Of a DNA stretch of 41,562 nt, positions 33,837 to 40,416 are shown one piece after another (the stretch's first letter is position 1; every line of letters starts with the position of its first letter). The translations under genes and the position numbers were made by a program. The notes under the pieces were generated by a model, which had not been told where the DNA came from, did no database searches, and was given only the letters and a program-made list of their open reading frames with translations. The stretch comes from a virus, in the IMG/VR virus record IMGVR_UViG_3300050821_009708, positions 1-41,562 of that record; one strand, written 5' to 3'.

Positions 33837-34127
33837 TTCGACAGGAGCCGCCGCAGTTCCTCTCCGAACTACGGCGGTTCCGCGTGTTCCATGACGCCCT
33901 GTCGAATCCCCGCCGCTCTACCACGGCGGAAACTTAAGTTTCACGGGAGGCGGCCGCGAACTTAAGGGAAACGCGGCCGCCGGGGTGTGCTCACCGTGTC
34001 CGCCGTCTCGCAACAGCGGAAACCCTCTTCGACGGGGGACCGCCGCAGCACCCCTTCCGTGGAGTTGCTACGGCGGCCCTGTCCCCTGTCGAACCCCGCC
34101 GAGCTACCCAGCCAGGAGCCCGGCGGG
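33837..34127 (-). ncRNA. Candidate structured RNA, two related units
   Basis: A 312-base gap (33822-34133) without genes. On the - strand, unit A (34127-34028): stem CCCGCCG/CGGCGGG (34095-34101, 34121-34127), then an 11-position outer stem with one mismatch (34028-34038, 34083-34093) enclosing a hairpin CCGCCGTAGCA/TGCTGCGGCGG (34040-34050, 34066-34076). Unit B (33929-33837): stem CCGCCG/CGGCGG (33910-33929), outer stem TTCGACAGG/CCTGTCGAA (33837-33845, 33898-33906) and hairpin CCGCCGTAGTTC/GAACTGCGGCGG (33848-33859, 33866-33877). Between them: hairpin 33999-34020, a perfect 10-bp stem (33949-33958, 33972-33981) and palindrome 33929-33942. Matching base-pair changes between units and mostly G-U-type pairs on the - strand support a - strand RNA. 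Confidence 0.7.
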
Positions 34128-34133
34128 AAATTC

Positions 34134-34493
34134 TTACTTCGGAACGTTCCTCAGCGATTCGAGAGATCTCTTCATGCGCTCCACGTCGCCGGAGGCGATG
34201 CTCGCCTCGCCTTCCCGGACAACGATTTGCACCATGTCCCGCACGAGCGTTCCCGCCGGCACGATGGATTCGTACGTGGGAAGCAGGAGCTGCACGCGCC
34301 GGCATTCCGCCCGGATCTTGTCGATCAAGTCTTGGTCCGGCACTGAGCCCTCCATCGGCGATGTATTTTTCCGCCCACAGTTCGGACAGAACTTCGGAGT
34401 CCACTCCGACGGCCAGCGAAAGTCCACGCGACACCTCGAGCACACCGCCTGGAATCCCCGGAGCACGAGCCTCGTCGTGGATGAAGCATTCAA
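34134..34493 (-). CDS. Zinc-ribbon protein
   Basis: A 119-residue protein with two CxxC pairs (A-V-C-S-R-C at about 17-22 and F-C-P-N-C-G at about 35-40) forming a zinc ribbon, followed by a helical region to the end. The start is TTG 34493, four bases after GAGGAGG. No function is recognised; a DNA- or RNA-binding accessory role is possible. Confidence 0.7.
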   Translation of the reverse strand: MNASSTTRLVLRGFQAVCSRCRVDFRWPSEWTPKFCPNCGRKNTSPMEGSVPDQDLIDKIRAECRRVQLLLPTYESIVPAGTLVRDMVQIVVREGEASIASGDVERMKRSLESLRNVPK

Positions 34494-34502
34494 CCGGCCT
34501 CC

Positions 34503-34700
34503 TCACAGCCTCCGCATGATCGGCATCTCGGTCAGTTCGGCCAGCGGGATCGCGCCGACGCACAGCGGGTTGGTGCAGAGCGTGTGGTCGAAGTCGAGCC
34601 AGGCACACGGCACGAGCGGCGAGCCCGGAGCGACGAAGAGAAGGCACGGCCGCAGTTTCGAGCAGCCGCACACGCGGCACTTTTCGGTTTCCACGAGCAT
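34503..34700 (-). CDS. Small Cys-rich phage protein (CRVCGC type)
   Basis: A 65-residue protein with K-C-R-V-C-G-C-S at the start and C-A-W then L-C-T-N-P-L-C. This matches a widespread small Cys-rich phage family of unknown function, probably zinc-binding. ATG 34700 follows the cassette TGAAGGAGGCGGAG. Confidence 0.75.
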   Translation of the reverse strand: MLVETEKCRVCGCSKLRPCLLFVAPGSPLVPCAWLDFDHTLCTNPLCVGAIPLAELTEMPIMRRL

Positions 34701-34711
34701 CTCCGCCTCCT

Positions 34712-34885
34712 TCAGTGAAACAAGAGCCACGCCGCCCACGCCGTCCAGCAAAGGGAGTAGAGCGTCCAGGTTCCGACCCAGAATTTTTGTAACCGCGGAA
34801 GAGTGCCGGGTTTCAAAAGCATCCACAGCCGGCCCAAGTTCCCGAGTACTCCGATCACGAAGGTCGTCATCACGAACGCCCGCAT
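34712..34885 (-). CDS. Small membrane protein (57 residues)
   Basis: A 57-residue protein with two hydrophobic segments (about 3-20 and 35-56). ATG 34885 follows GGAGGCGCGG, inside the end of the preceding tiny gene. Its stop is part of a TGAAGGAGGCGGAG-ATG cassette. No family is recognised. Confidence 0.65.
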   Translation of the reverse strand: MRAFVMTTFVIGVLGNLGRLWMLLKPGTLPRLQKFWVGTWTLYSLCWTAWAAWLLFH

Positions 34886-34998
34886 CCGCGCCTCCGAATC
34901 CGCCGCTGCGCGCGGCGAATTTTCCAGCGGGTCCACTCGAGGTCGAGTTTCGCCGGTGGGATAGCGAACAGCGCCCAGATCGCGCGCAAGAGCAGCAT
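34870..34998 (-). CDS. Tiny ORF (42 residues)
   Basis: A 42-residue peptide beginning M-L-L-L-R-A-I-W-A-L-F-A-I-P-P, then very basic (many R). ATG 34998 overlaps the upstream stop (TGATG), and it carries the Shine-Dalgarno of the next gene inside. An amphipathic or membrane-active peptide is possible. Confidence 0.5.
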   Translation of the reverse strand: MLLLRAIWALFAIPPAKLDLEWTRWKIRRAQRRIRRRGCGRS

Positions 34999-35318
34999 CA
35001 GTTGACCTCGCCGGTTCCGGCAGGCCGTACCGGCCGCCCTCCCTGAAACATCGCGTCGCCGTGGATCTCCTCGAGCGCCGGCTTAAACACCTCGAGGAAG
35101 ACCGGCTGGACCGGCCGGCGGAACGTCCAGACCCAGAGGTACAGATCGCCGCGGAACAGCACCTGCAGCCGCTCGCGCCAGGACAATCGCCAGCGCGTGA
35201 TGATTTTTTGTGCGTCGTCGACCGGGAGCGCCGGCAGCGGCTCGTACTCCGGTTGGTTTTTCGCGACCACGATCTCCAGGTGCTCGAGGCCCGGAACCAC
35301 TGGTGAAATCGATTTCAT
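34998..35318 (-). CDS. Small protein of a phage early-gene family
   Basis: A 106-residue protein starting at ATG 35318 within a TGAAGGAGGCGGAG cassette. The motif R-W-R-L-S-W-R-E-R-L-Q-V-L-F-R-G then L-W-V-W-T-F-R-R-P-V-Q-P-V recurs in unrelated phages, with a hydrophobic middle. The function is unknown; peripheral membrane association is possible. Confidence 0.75.
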   Translation of the reverse strand: MKSISPVVPGLEHLEIVVAKNQPEYEPLPALPVDDAQKIITRWRLSWRERLQVLFRGDLYLWVWTFRRPVQPVFLEVFKPALEEIHGDAMFQGGRPVRPAGTGEVN

Positions 35319-35329
35319 CTCCGCCTCCT

Positions 35330-35485
35330 TCAGGTCTCGAATCCTTCCTTTGTTTTTGTGAAGCGAAGTCCGTAGAGAACTACGCTTTCCCCGGTCTTCA
35401 AATTCATCGCGCGCACTTGCTTCAAAACCGTTTCGAGTCGCGGTCCTCGCTTGCGGCCTTTCGGCGGTCCTGGCTTCTTCTTCAT
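35330..35485 (-). CDS. Tiny basic protein with AT-hook-like motif
   Basis: A 51-residue protein starting M-K-K-K-P-G-P-P-K-G-R-K-R-G-P-R, a Pro/Gly/Lys/Arg segment like AT-hook DNA-binding motifs, followed by a helical and beta part. ATG 35485 lies in a TGAAGGAGGCGGAG cassette. The role is unknown. Confidence 0.65.
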   Translation of the reverse strand: MKKKPGPPKGRKRGPRLETVLKQVRAMNLKTGESVVLYGLRFTKTKEGFET

Positions 35486-35496
35486 CTCCGCCTCCT

Positions 35497-35712
35497 TCAG
35501 ACGCGGTTCGGCCAGTTCCACTGGCAAGGTCCGTCGCCCTGCGTGAGTCCTTCGTCCATGTGCTGACCCTTCGGACCGAACACAAAGAGGCGAACGGTCC
35601 CGTCCGGCGCCACGTTCTGGATGATCGCCGGCGATTGCTGAGGCGGGAATTTGCCGTCCTTCGAGCCGGGATGGTTGTAGATCACGATTCGACCGATGGT
35701 TGGTTTGTCCAC
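35497..35712 (-). CDS. Small conserved phage protein
   Basis: A 71-residue protein: G-R-I-V-I-Y, then S-P-A-I-I-Q-N-V and R-L-F-V-F-G-P-K-G-Q, ending C-Q-W-N-W-P. This pattern recurs in phage early regions without known function. GTG 35712 follows TGAAGGAGGAAGT. Confidence 0.72.
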   Translation of the reverse strand: MDKPTIGRIVIYNHPGSKDGKFPPQQSPAIIQNVAPDGTVRLFVFGPKGQHMDEGLTQGDGPCQWNWPNRV

Positions 35713-35722
35713 ACTTCCTCCT

Positions 35723-35971
35723 TCAGCCCGAGTGTTTCGGGCAGAAATCTTTATCGCCGACGCGCCGCGCGCAGCGCGTGCACATCTTCGCGTCGCAGGT
35801 GATCGGATCGCCGCCGAGCGTTCGGCCGATTTCAAAATCGCAGAGCTGTGTCGCCGGCCAGCCGGCGACGTCGTGAAGGACCTGACAGAACTTGCAGCGG
35901 GGAACCCGAGGAGCTCCGTGCTTCACGATGGCGACGGTTCCGTCCGGGAACTTCACGTGGGAGCACGGCAT
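35723..35971 (-). CDS. Small Cys-rich, probably zinc-binding protein
   Basis: An 82-residue protein with many Cys/His ligands: M-P-C-S-H, R-C-K-F-C, L-C-D-F-E, C-D-A-K-M-C-T-R-C and D-F-C-P-K-H. A two-zinc treble-clef-like fold is likely. ATG 35971 follows GGAGGCCGTG and overlaps the tiny upstream gene (TGATG). The family recurs in phages; the function is unknown. Confidence 0.78.
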   Translation of the reverse strand: MPCSHVKFPDGTVAIVKHGAPRVPRCKFCQVLHDVAGWPATQLCDFEIGRTLGGDPITCDAKMCTRCARRVGDKDFCPKHSG

Positions 35972-36111
35972 CACGGCCTCCGTGTACTGCAGACCGCAGT
36001 ACATTTGCTACGCACGCGGACGCGGCGCGCGGATCTAAAGAACAGAGCGTCGTCGCGGTGCGGGTTCGCGCGGCGCGAAGAGAACAGCGGGAGCTCGCGC
36101 TTCTTCTTCAT
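35971..36111 (-). CDS. Tiny coupled ORF (46 residues, basic)
   Basis: A 46-residue basic peptide starting M-K-K-K-R-E-L-P-L-F-S-S-R-R. It exactly bridges two genes: ATG 36111 overlaps the upstream stop (ATGA) and TGA 35971-35973 overlaps the downstream ATG (TGATG). The fit supports translation; no function is recognised. Confidence 0.55.
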   Translation of the reverse strand: MKKKRELPLFSSRRANPHRDDALFFRSARRVRVRSKCTAVCSTRRP

Positions 36112-36719
36112 CGGTCCACCACTGGCGTGGCCTTGGCCTTCGCGACGCAATCGAGGATCTTGCTCCGACAGCCGCCGCCGTCCGGCCGGTATTCGAACGG
36201 CACGCCGGGATACTCGAGCGAGACCCAGCCGGAGCCGCGCTCGACGCTGACGTGGATCTGGAAGCCATCCGGGAGATCGCGCGCCGCGAGCTGCACTGCG
36301 CGGTAGAGAGCGCGCTCGTCAATCGGCTCGGGGTCCGGCGCCGGCACGGACCTGACCACGCCGCGACAAGAGCCGGAATACAGGTGAGCGGTGCGGAGGC
36401 AATCGCAGGTGACCCACTGCGGCTCTTCGACCGGCGGGAGCGCCGCGGTGTGGCCGAGAGAGGCCGGCTTGCGAATCGTGACCATCGCCTCCGGTACCGA
36501 GAGCGAGAAGGGGACGCCCGTGCAGCCGAGCGGATCGCCCGGAGCCGGCGCGCCGTGTGCATCGCGCGGCTTTCCACACGCGGCGCAGGAGCCCCCCAAT
36601 ACGCGCGCGCTCAAGCCAGGAGCGGCCGTGGGAGGCTCGGCTTGCTGGACGATTCGGGGTGACGTCCCTCCGACTTTGTCGTGCCCGATGAACGTCCCTG
36701 CTTCGTGTTTTTCGGCCAT
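36108..36719 (-). CDS. Protein with possible zinc motif, unknown function
   Basis: A 203-residue protein with C-A-A-C-G-K (near residues 45-50) and C-D-C-L plus C-R-G-V-V further on. The N-terminal ~60 residues look disordered. ATG 36719 follows AGGGGGTCAA immediately after a perfect hairpin (36731-36757). No family is recognised. Confidence 0.7.
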   Translation of the reverse strand: MAEKHEAGTFIGHDKVGGTSPRIVQQAEPPTAAPGLSARVLGGSCAACGKPRDAHGAPAPGDPLGCTGVPFSLSVPEAMVTIRKPASLGHTAALPPVEEPQWVTCDCLRTAHLYSGSCRGVVRSVPAPDPEPIDERALYRAVQLAARDLPDGFQIHVSVERGSGWVSLEYPGVPFEYRPDGGGCRSKILDCVAKAKATPVVDR

Positions 36720-36730
36720 TTGACCCCCTA

Positions 36731-36757
36731 AACCACAGGACACGTAGTCCTGTGGTT
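36731..36757 (-). promoter_or_regulatory. Perfect 11-bp hairpin before an AGGGGGT Shine-Dalgarno
   Basis: AACCACAGGAC (36731-36741), ACGTA loop, GTCCTGTGGTT (36747-36757), lying between genes on the - strand. The Shine-Dalgarno follows on its 3' side, as at 19548-19573. No U-run. Likely an mRNA processing, stability or translation-control element. Confidence 0.6.
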
Positions 36758-36782
36758 ACCATTACTGCCCGCTAACTCGTAG

Positions 36783-37295
36783 TCACTTCGCGGCTTGCGC
36801 CGCCGAATTTTCCCTCTCACAACTGGTGCCACTCGCGGTGCCAGGGATTTCCTTCGCGAAAAGCAGTTTGCCGCGCCGGATTTCGCGGACAAATTGCCAG
36901 CCGGCCTTCAGGAAACAGAAGCCGGGAACCGGAACGCCGCGGCGTTTCACGATGCGGATCCTCGCCGGGTCGATGTAGGTGTAGAGCCGAGCCGGTCCCC
37001 ACTTCTCGAACGCCCACGCCTCGGCCTCCAGGATGATCTCGCTCGCTCGCCGGCCGGACTCGGTACGGAAGAGAGCGCAGTTGTACCCGAGCTGGCCGTC
37101 CATTCGCTTCTCGGCATCGGGGAACATCCAGACCCACAGCACACTGCCCTCGGAGTTGCGGAGCACGAGCTTTCTGCCGGAGTAGCTGAACTGCCGAGCT
37201 CCCACAGTGCGCCGTGAATAGTGGCGGTCCGCCAGCGCCGACATCTCGATATCCATGTGCGACGTCCGCATCAGACGGTCGTGGAACGGGAGCAT
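36783..37295 (-). CDS. Uncharacterised alpha/beta phage protein, GNAT-like pattern
   Basis: A 170-residue protein. S-A-L-A-D-R-H-Y-S-R-R-T, then W-V-W-M-F-P-D, G-Y-N-C-A-L-F-R and Y-I-D-P-A-R-I with a closing G-F-C-F-L-K-A-G-W recall GNAT-like folds, but no acetyl-CoA motif is clear. ATG 37295 overlaps the upstream TGA. The function is not assigned. Confidence 0.65.
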   Translation of the reverse strand: MLPFHDRLMRTSHMDIEMSALADRHYSRRTVGARQFSYSGRKLVLRNSEGSVLWVWMFPDAEKRMDGQLGYNCALFRTESGRRASEIILEAEAWAFEKWGPARLYTYIDPARIRIVKRRGVPVPGFCFLKAGWQFVREIRRGKLLFAKEIPGTASGTSCERENSAAQAAK

Positions 37296-37549
37296 CACGC
37301 CGGCACCTCCGGCGGTCGCAGTTGCGGGTAGTCGCGCCAAAACCGCGACAGCACCGCGTGTGCGTGCTGCTGAGGAGATTTGAACCGATGCCCATCCAGC
37401 GGCCGGATGTAGTCGTCGAAAAATTGCTGACCCGTCAGGCCCACCTGAGCAAGTTCTTCGTGCGACGGGAAATGCAAACTCGCCAGGGTGTGCCGGCGGT
37501 ACCGCGTCGCCGCTGCAGGGACAAACCGCTTCAAGAATTCGTAGATCAC
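37295..37549 (-). CDS. Small protein, first of a cassette series
   Basis: An 84-residue protein starting V-I-Y-E-F-L-K-R-F with a central P-S-H-E-E-L-A and C-terminal A-V-L-S-R-F-W. GTG 37549 overlaps the upstream TGA (GTGA) behind GGAGGTGCCGGC. It ends R-P-P-E-V-P-A, whose codons form the Shine-Dalgarno of the next gene. The function is unknown. Confidence 0.65.
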   Translation of the reverse strand: MIYEFLKRFVPAAATRYRRHTLASLHFPSHEELAQVGLTGQQFFDDYIRPLDGHRFKSPQQHAHAVLSRFWRDYPQLRPPEVPA

Positions 37550-37794
37550 GCCGGCACCTCCGACTTCTTCCTCGCGAGCCGCGCCTTCGCCTGCGGAGTG
37601 CCGAGCCAGATCGTCCAGTCCTCGATGCGACCGCCGGGATACACCCGGAACAGATCCGGCTCCGGCCCGATGCAGCACCACACCCACGAGCGCAAGATGC
37701 GCGTGAACTCCAGCGCGTCGGTCAGGTTCTCGAAGCGGTACGGGTCCTCGCGCGAGGACAGCGGAGTCAGCCGAACGTTGCCGATGTAGATCAC
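37546..37794 (-). CDS. Small protein, second of a cassette series
   Basis: An 82-residue protein starting V-I-Y-I-G-N-V-R-L and containing W-V-W-C-C-I-G and G-G-R-I-E-D-W-T-I-W-L. GTG 37794 overlaps the upstream TGA behind GGAGGCGCAGGC. It shares the start V-I-Y and the end E-V-P-A with the next gene, through the shared junction sequence. The function is unknown. Confidence 0.65.
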   Translation of the reverse strand: MIYIGNVRLTPLSSREDPYRFENLTDALEFTRILRSWVWCCIGPEPDLFRVYPGGRIEDWTIWLGTPQAKARLARKKSEVPA

Positions 37795-38054
37795 GCCTGC
37801 GCCTCCGGCGGAAAAGCGCGCCGGCCTTTCCGGTGCTGCACCGTCTCCGACTCGACGAACTCCGCGATGTCGCGGAGACAATCCTGCTCGTAGAGCGTCT
37901 CGGCCGCGGGAAAGAATGCGTACTTCCGCCACGGCCCGTACCACTTCACGACGCCGAGATGCGCCGACTCGCCGAGATTCCAGACGTGCCACACGTCGGT
38001 CTTCAGTTCGCGCCGGCGCGGCTCCTCGAGTTTGAAACTGACCCACTTCGCCAT
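37791..38054 (-). CDS. Small conserved phage protein
   Basis: An 87-residue protein: T-D-V-W-H-V-W, V-V-K-W-Y-G-P-W-R-K-Y-A-F-F-P, then E-Q-D-C-L-R-D-I-A-E-F. The K-W-x-G-x-W-R-K-Y-A-F pattern recurs in small phage proteins. ATG 38054 follows the tyrosine recombinase gene. The function is unknown. Confidence 0.75.
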   Translation of the reverse strand: MAKWVSFKLEEPRRRELKTDVWHVWNLGESAHLGVVKWYGPWRKYAFFPAAETLYEQDCLRDIAEFVESETVQHRKGRRAFPPEAQA

Positions 38055-38072
38055 CAGCCGTTCTCGGCGGAT

Positions 38073-39224
38073 TCAGCGGCGATTTTTGTTTCGTTCTCGG
38101 CGAACTCCGCCTGGTCCGTCTTCGCCGTCTGTTTCCTGACCGCTGGTTTCTTCTTGGCCGGCTTCTTTTTCTTGGCCGGGTTCCCGCTCTTTTTGCTTTT
38201 CACGTCGTTCCTCCTTTGCGCTCATCTTCTCGGCCGCCGCCTGACGATGGTCCTGCGCCAGGTGCGCGTACTTCATCGTCTGGACGATGGATTTGTGGCC
38301 CAGAAGTTCTTGCACCGTTCGGAGGTCGACGCCTTCCATCACGAGGCGCGACGCGAACGTGTGACGGAGATCGTGCCAGTGGAAGTCCCGGACGCCGGCC
38401 TTGTCCACGGCCTCCTCAAACCAGGTCCGCCAGTCCCGCTTCGCCGAGCCGTCGTTCTCGGGACAGACGAACTCGCGGTCGCCCGAGATCTTCTGTAGCT
38501 TCCGCAGCGCAGCGATGGCGCCTTCATTCGCGGTGACGTGGCGCCTTCCGCTTTTTCCGTTGACGGTGAGGACCTTGTTCTCGAAGTCGACATTTTTCCA
38601 GCGGAGCGTGAACTGTTCGCCGCGGCGCATTCCGGTGAGCATCGCCAGGTCGAACTCCCACTCGTGCGAGTCGGCGACGAACTCCTTCCTGATCTGCGCT
38701 TCTTCCACATCACGGAGCCAGCGCACGCGCGAATCGTTCTCCTTGTACCTCGAGACCTGCCTCGCAGGATTCACGGCCAGGCGGCCGGCCTTGACCGCGA
38801 ACTTGAAAATGGAAGACACGAGCGCGTGGAAACGGTTCACCGTCGAGCCGCTCAGACCGGACTGCTTGAAGCGCGAGAGCGTCTCCTCGAGGCGCGCCGG
38901 CGTGAGCTGGTCCGCGGGAAGATTTCCGATGAGGAGGAGGAGCTGCTGCAGCCGGCCGGCGTCGGTTTCATAAGACAGATCCGCGAGCCGGAGTTTCTTC
39001 TGGACCATCGCCGCCATCGCGAGCTCGCGGAACGTGAGCCGCGCGCCGGCGCGAGGCGGGATGTAGCGCCCCTCCTTGACCTCGAGCCGGCGCCGGCCGA
39101 GAGCATCGAGCGCAGCGGAGCGCCGGCCGGCTTTCTCGCGGTGACGTTTGCCTTCGCCGTCACAGTAAGAGATCCACCAGACGCCGCTGCGCGGGGGACG
39201 CTCGAAGATGCCGCGGATCGGCAT
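38073..39224 (-). CDS. Tyrosine recombinase, second integrase of the phage
   Basis: A 383-residue tyrosine recombinase. It has an N-terminal arm-type domain (about 15-45), a core-binding domain (about 62-160) and a catalytic domain with Arg200 (T-G-M-R-R-G-E), Lys224 (N-G-K-S-G), His284 and Arg287 (H-D-L-R-H), His310 (L-G-H-K-S) and nucleophile Tyr319 (M-K-Y-A-H). All catalytic residues are intact. A long Glu/Lys-rich tail follows. ATG 39224 follows AGGGCC. The att sites at the prophage ends fit the serine integrase, so this enzyme probably acts elsewhere. Confidence 0.93.
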   Translation of the reverse strand: MPIRGIFERPPRSGVWWISYCDGEGKRHREKAGRRSAALDALGRRRLEVKEGRYIPPRAGARLTFRELAMAAMVQKKLRLADLSYETDAGRLQQLLLLIGNLPADQLTPARLEETLSRFKQSGLSGSTVNRFHALVSSIFKFAVKAGRLAVNPARQVSRYKENDSRVRWLRDVEEAQIRKEFVADSHEWEFDLAMLTGMRRGEQFTLRWKNVDFENKVLTVNGKSGRRHVTANEGAIAALRKLQKISGDREFVCPENDGSAKRDWRTWFEEAVDKAGVRDFHWHDLRHTFASRLVMEGVDLRTVQELLGHKSIVQTMKYAHLAQDHRQAAAEKMSAKEERREKQKEREPGQEKEAGQEETSGQETDGEDGPGGVRRERNKNRR

Positions 39225-39228
39225 GGCC

Positions 39229-39975
39229 CTAGCTGATGATCTTCACGTCGGTCGTGAACGCGTTGCCGAGCCAGGCCGCGATGGCCGAGACCGCTGCAAG
39301 TTTCCAGCGGCCGCCGTCGCCTTCGTACAGCGCGAGCTTCGGCATGCTGCCCTCAATGCGCGCGCGGAAAACGAACCTCGAGAGCACCTGGTCGATTTCG
39401 GCGAACGTCCGGTATGGCGCCAGGTTCACGAGCGGCCGCAGCGTGATCTCGCTCTTCAGCGCGATGCCCTGCTTCACCGCCACGCGCTGCGCGAATCCGT
39501 CGTCCGTGTTAGCGACGGCGTTCTCCGCGGTGATATGCGAGGCGATGTCCAGGACGTAGTCCAGATCCTTCACGTAGGAACCGTCGTCGGTCTGGACCTT
39601 CACGCGCTGGAAGTGCTGCTGCGCCGTGATGATGAACGTTTCCGGGTCCAGCCAGGTGCCGAACGCGAACCCCTTCAGTTCCGGGTATTTCGCTTTCGCC
39701 CAGACGCGCCGCCGGCCGAACTGGTCGGACGCGCGCGAGATGAGGTCGACCTCGGTCGGCGATGTGATGTGCACGAGCAGATCGCCCTTCGTCTTCGCGT
39801 CGTCGAGCTCGCCGGCCCACAAGTCCACGAGACCCTCGAGCGTCGAGCACGCGACCGGCTGTGGCGCCGGCGGGACGATGAGCGTCAGCGGCTTGTCGGT
39901 GTAGTCGAGATCGCCGAACTTTGGAGTGTTCGGCGGAGAGAGACCCAAAATCTTCGTAACGAATTCCGCGAGCAT
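39229..39975 (-). CDS. DUF2303-like phage protein
   Basis: A 248-residue protein with S-T-L-E-G-L-V-D, L-L-V-H-I-T-S-P-T-E-V and a C-terminal L-R-P-Y-R-T-F-type pattern (N-L-A-P-Y-R-T-F) plus A-W-L, matching the phage DUF2303 family found near recombination or early genes. ATG 39975 follows GGAGGAAGCT. The family's function is unknown; it often pairs with the small protein upstream. Confidence 0.82.
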   Translation of the reverse strand: MLAEFVTKILGLSPPNTPKFGDLDYTDKPLTLIVPPAPQPVACSTLEGLVDLWAGELDDAKTKGDLLVHITSPTEVDLISRASDQFGRRRVWAKAKYPELKGFAFGTWLDPETFIITAQQHFQRVKVQTDDGSYVKDLDYVLDIASHITAENAVANTDDGFAQRVAVKQGIALKSEITLRPLVNLAPYRTFAEIDQVLSRFVFRARIEGSMPKLALYEGDGGRWKLAAVSAIAAWLGNAFTTDVKIIS

Positions 39976-40024
39976 AGCTTCCTCCTTTAGAGATTCGGAC
40001 CGCTTCAACATGGCCTCCGAGGCC

Positions 40025-40366
40025 CTAGTTCGCTTTAGGTTTTTCACTTGCGGCCGTCCCGTCGAACAGACGGATCTGCTGCGGGTCGTGCGCGATGGCC
40101 ACGAGCACCGTGCCTCGCCGGTGCAGGAAGACCGTGCCCTTCACCGCGGTGGTCGGAACCGTTTTCGATTTGCAGGCGAACGTCACCGTCGCGCCGGAGC
40201 GGTCCGCGAACGGCTCGAGCGTGAACTCGAGCGTGATCTTCCGCTTCGCTTCCGGGTCCGTGTTCACATCGCCGACGTTCTCGAGGACCTCGGCGAACTC
40301 CCGCTGAAAGCGTTCCTCGACAGCGCCGCCGCAAAGATTGCTGAGAGTGACTGACTCGTTTTCCAT
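40025..40366 (-). CDS. Small conserved phage protein, partner of DUF2303
   Basis: A 113-residue protein: L-S-N-L-C-G-G-A-V-E-E-R-F, then D-V-N-T-D-P-E-A-K-R-K-I-T-L-E-F. This pattern recurs in siphovirus early regions next to DUF2303. ATG 40366 follows GAGGAGG. The function is unknown. Confidence 0.75.
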   Translation of the reverse strand: MENESVTLSNLCGGAVEERFQREFAEVLENVGDVNTDPEAKRKITLEFTLEPFADRSGATVTFACKSKTVPTTAVKGTVFLHRRGTVLVAIAHDPQQIRLFDGTAASEKPKAN

Positions 40367-40416
40367 GTAACCTCCTCATCGACTCGGACTAGTGGTGATG
40401 GTGGACCGCAGCGCGA

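Noticed and set aside
33837-34127. tRNA genes suggested by GGTAGAGC and GGTTCGA-like words
   Set aside because: No cloverleaf with acceptor, anticodon and CCA end could be drawn; the stems pair in another pattern.
37833-38498. + strand frame with a very hydrophobic Phe/Leu-rich stretch resembling a membrane protein
   Set aside because: The hydrophobic part is the complement of the Lys/Glu-rich tail of the tyrosine recombinase, which has clear catalytic motifs.
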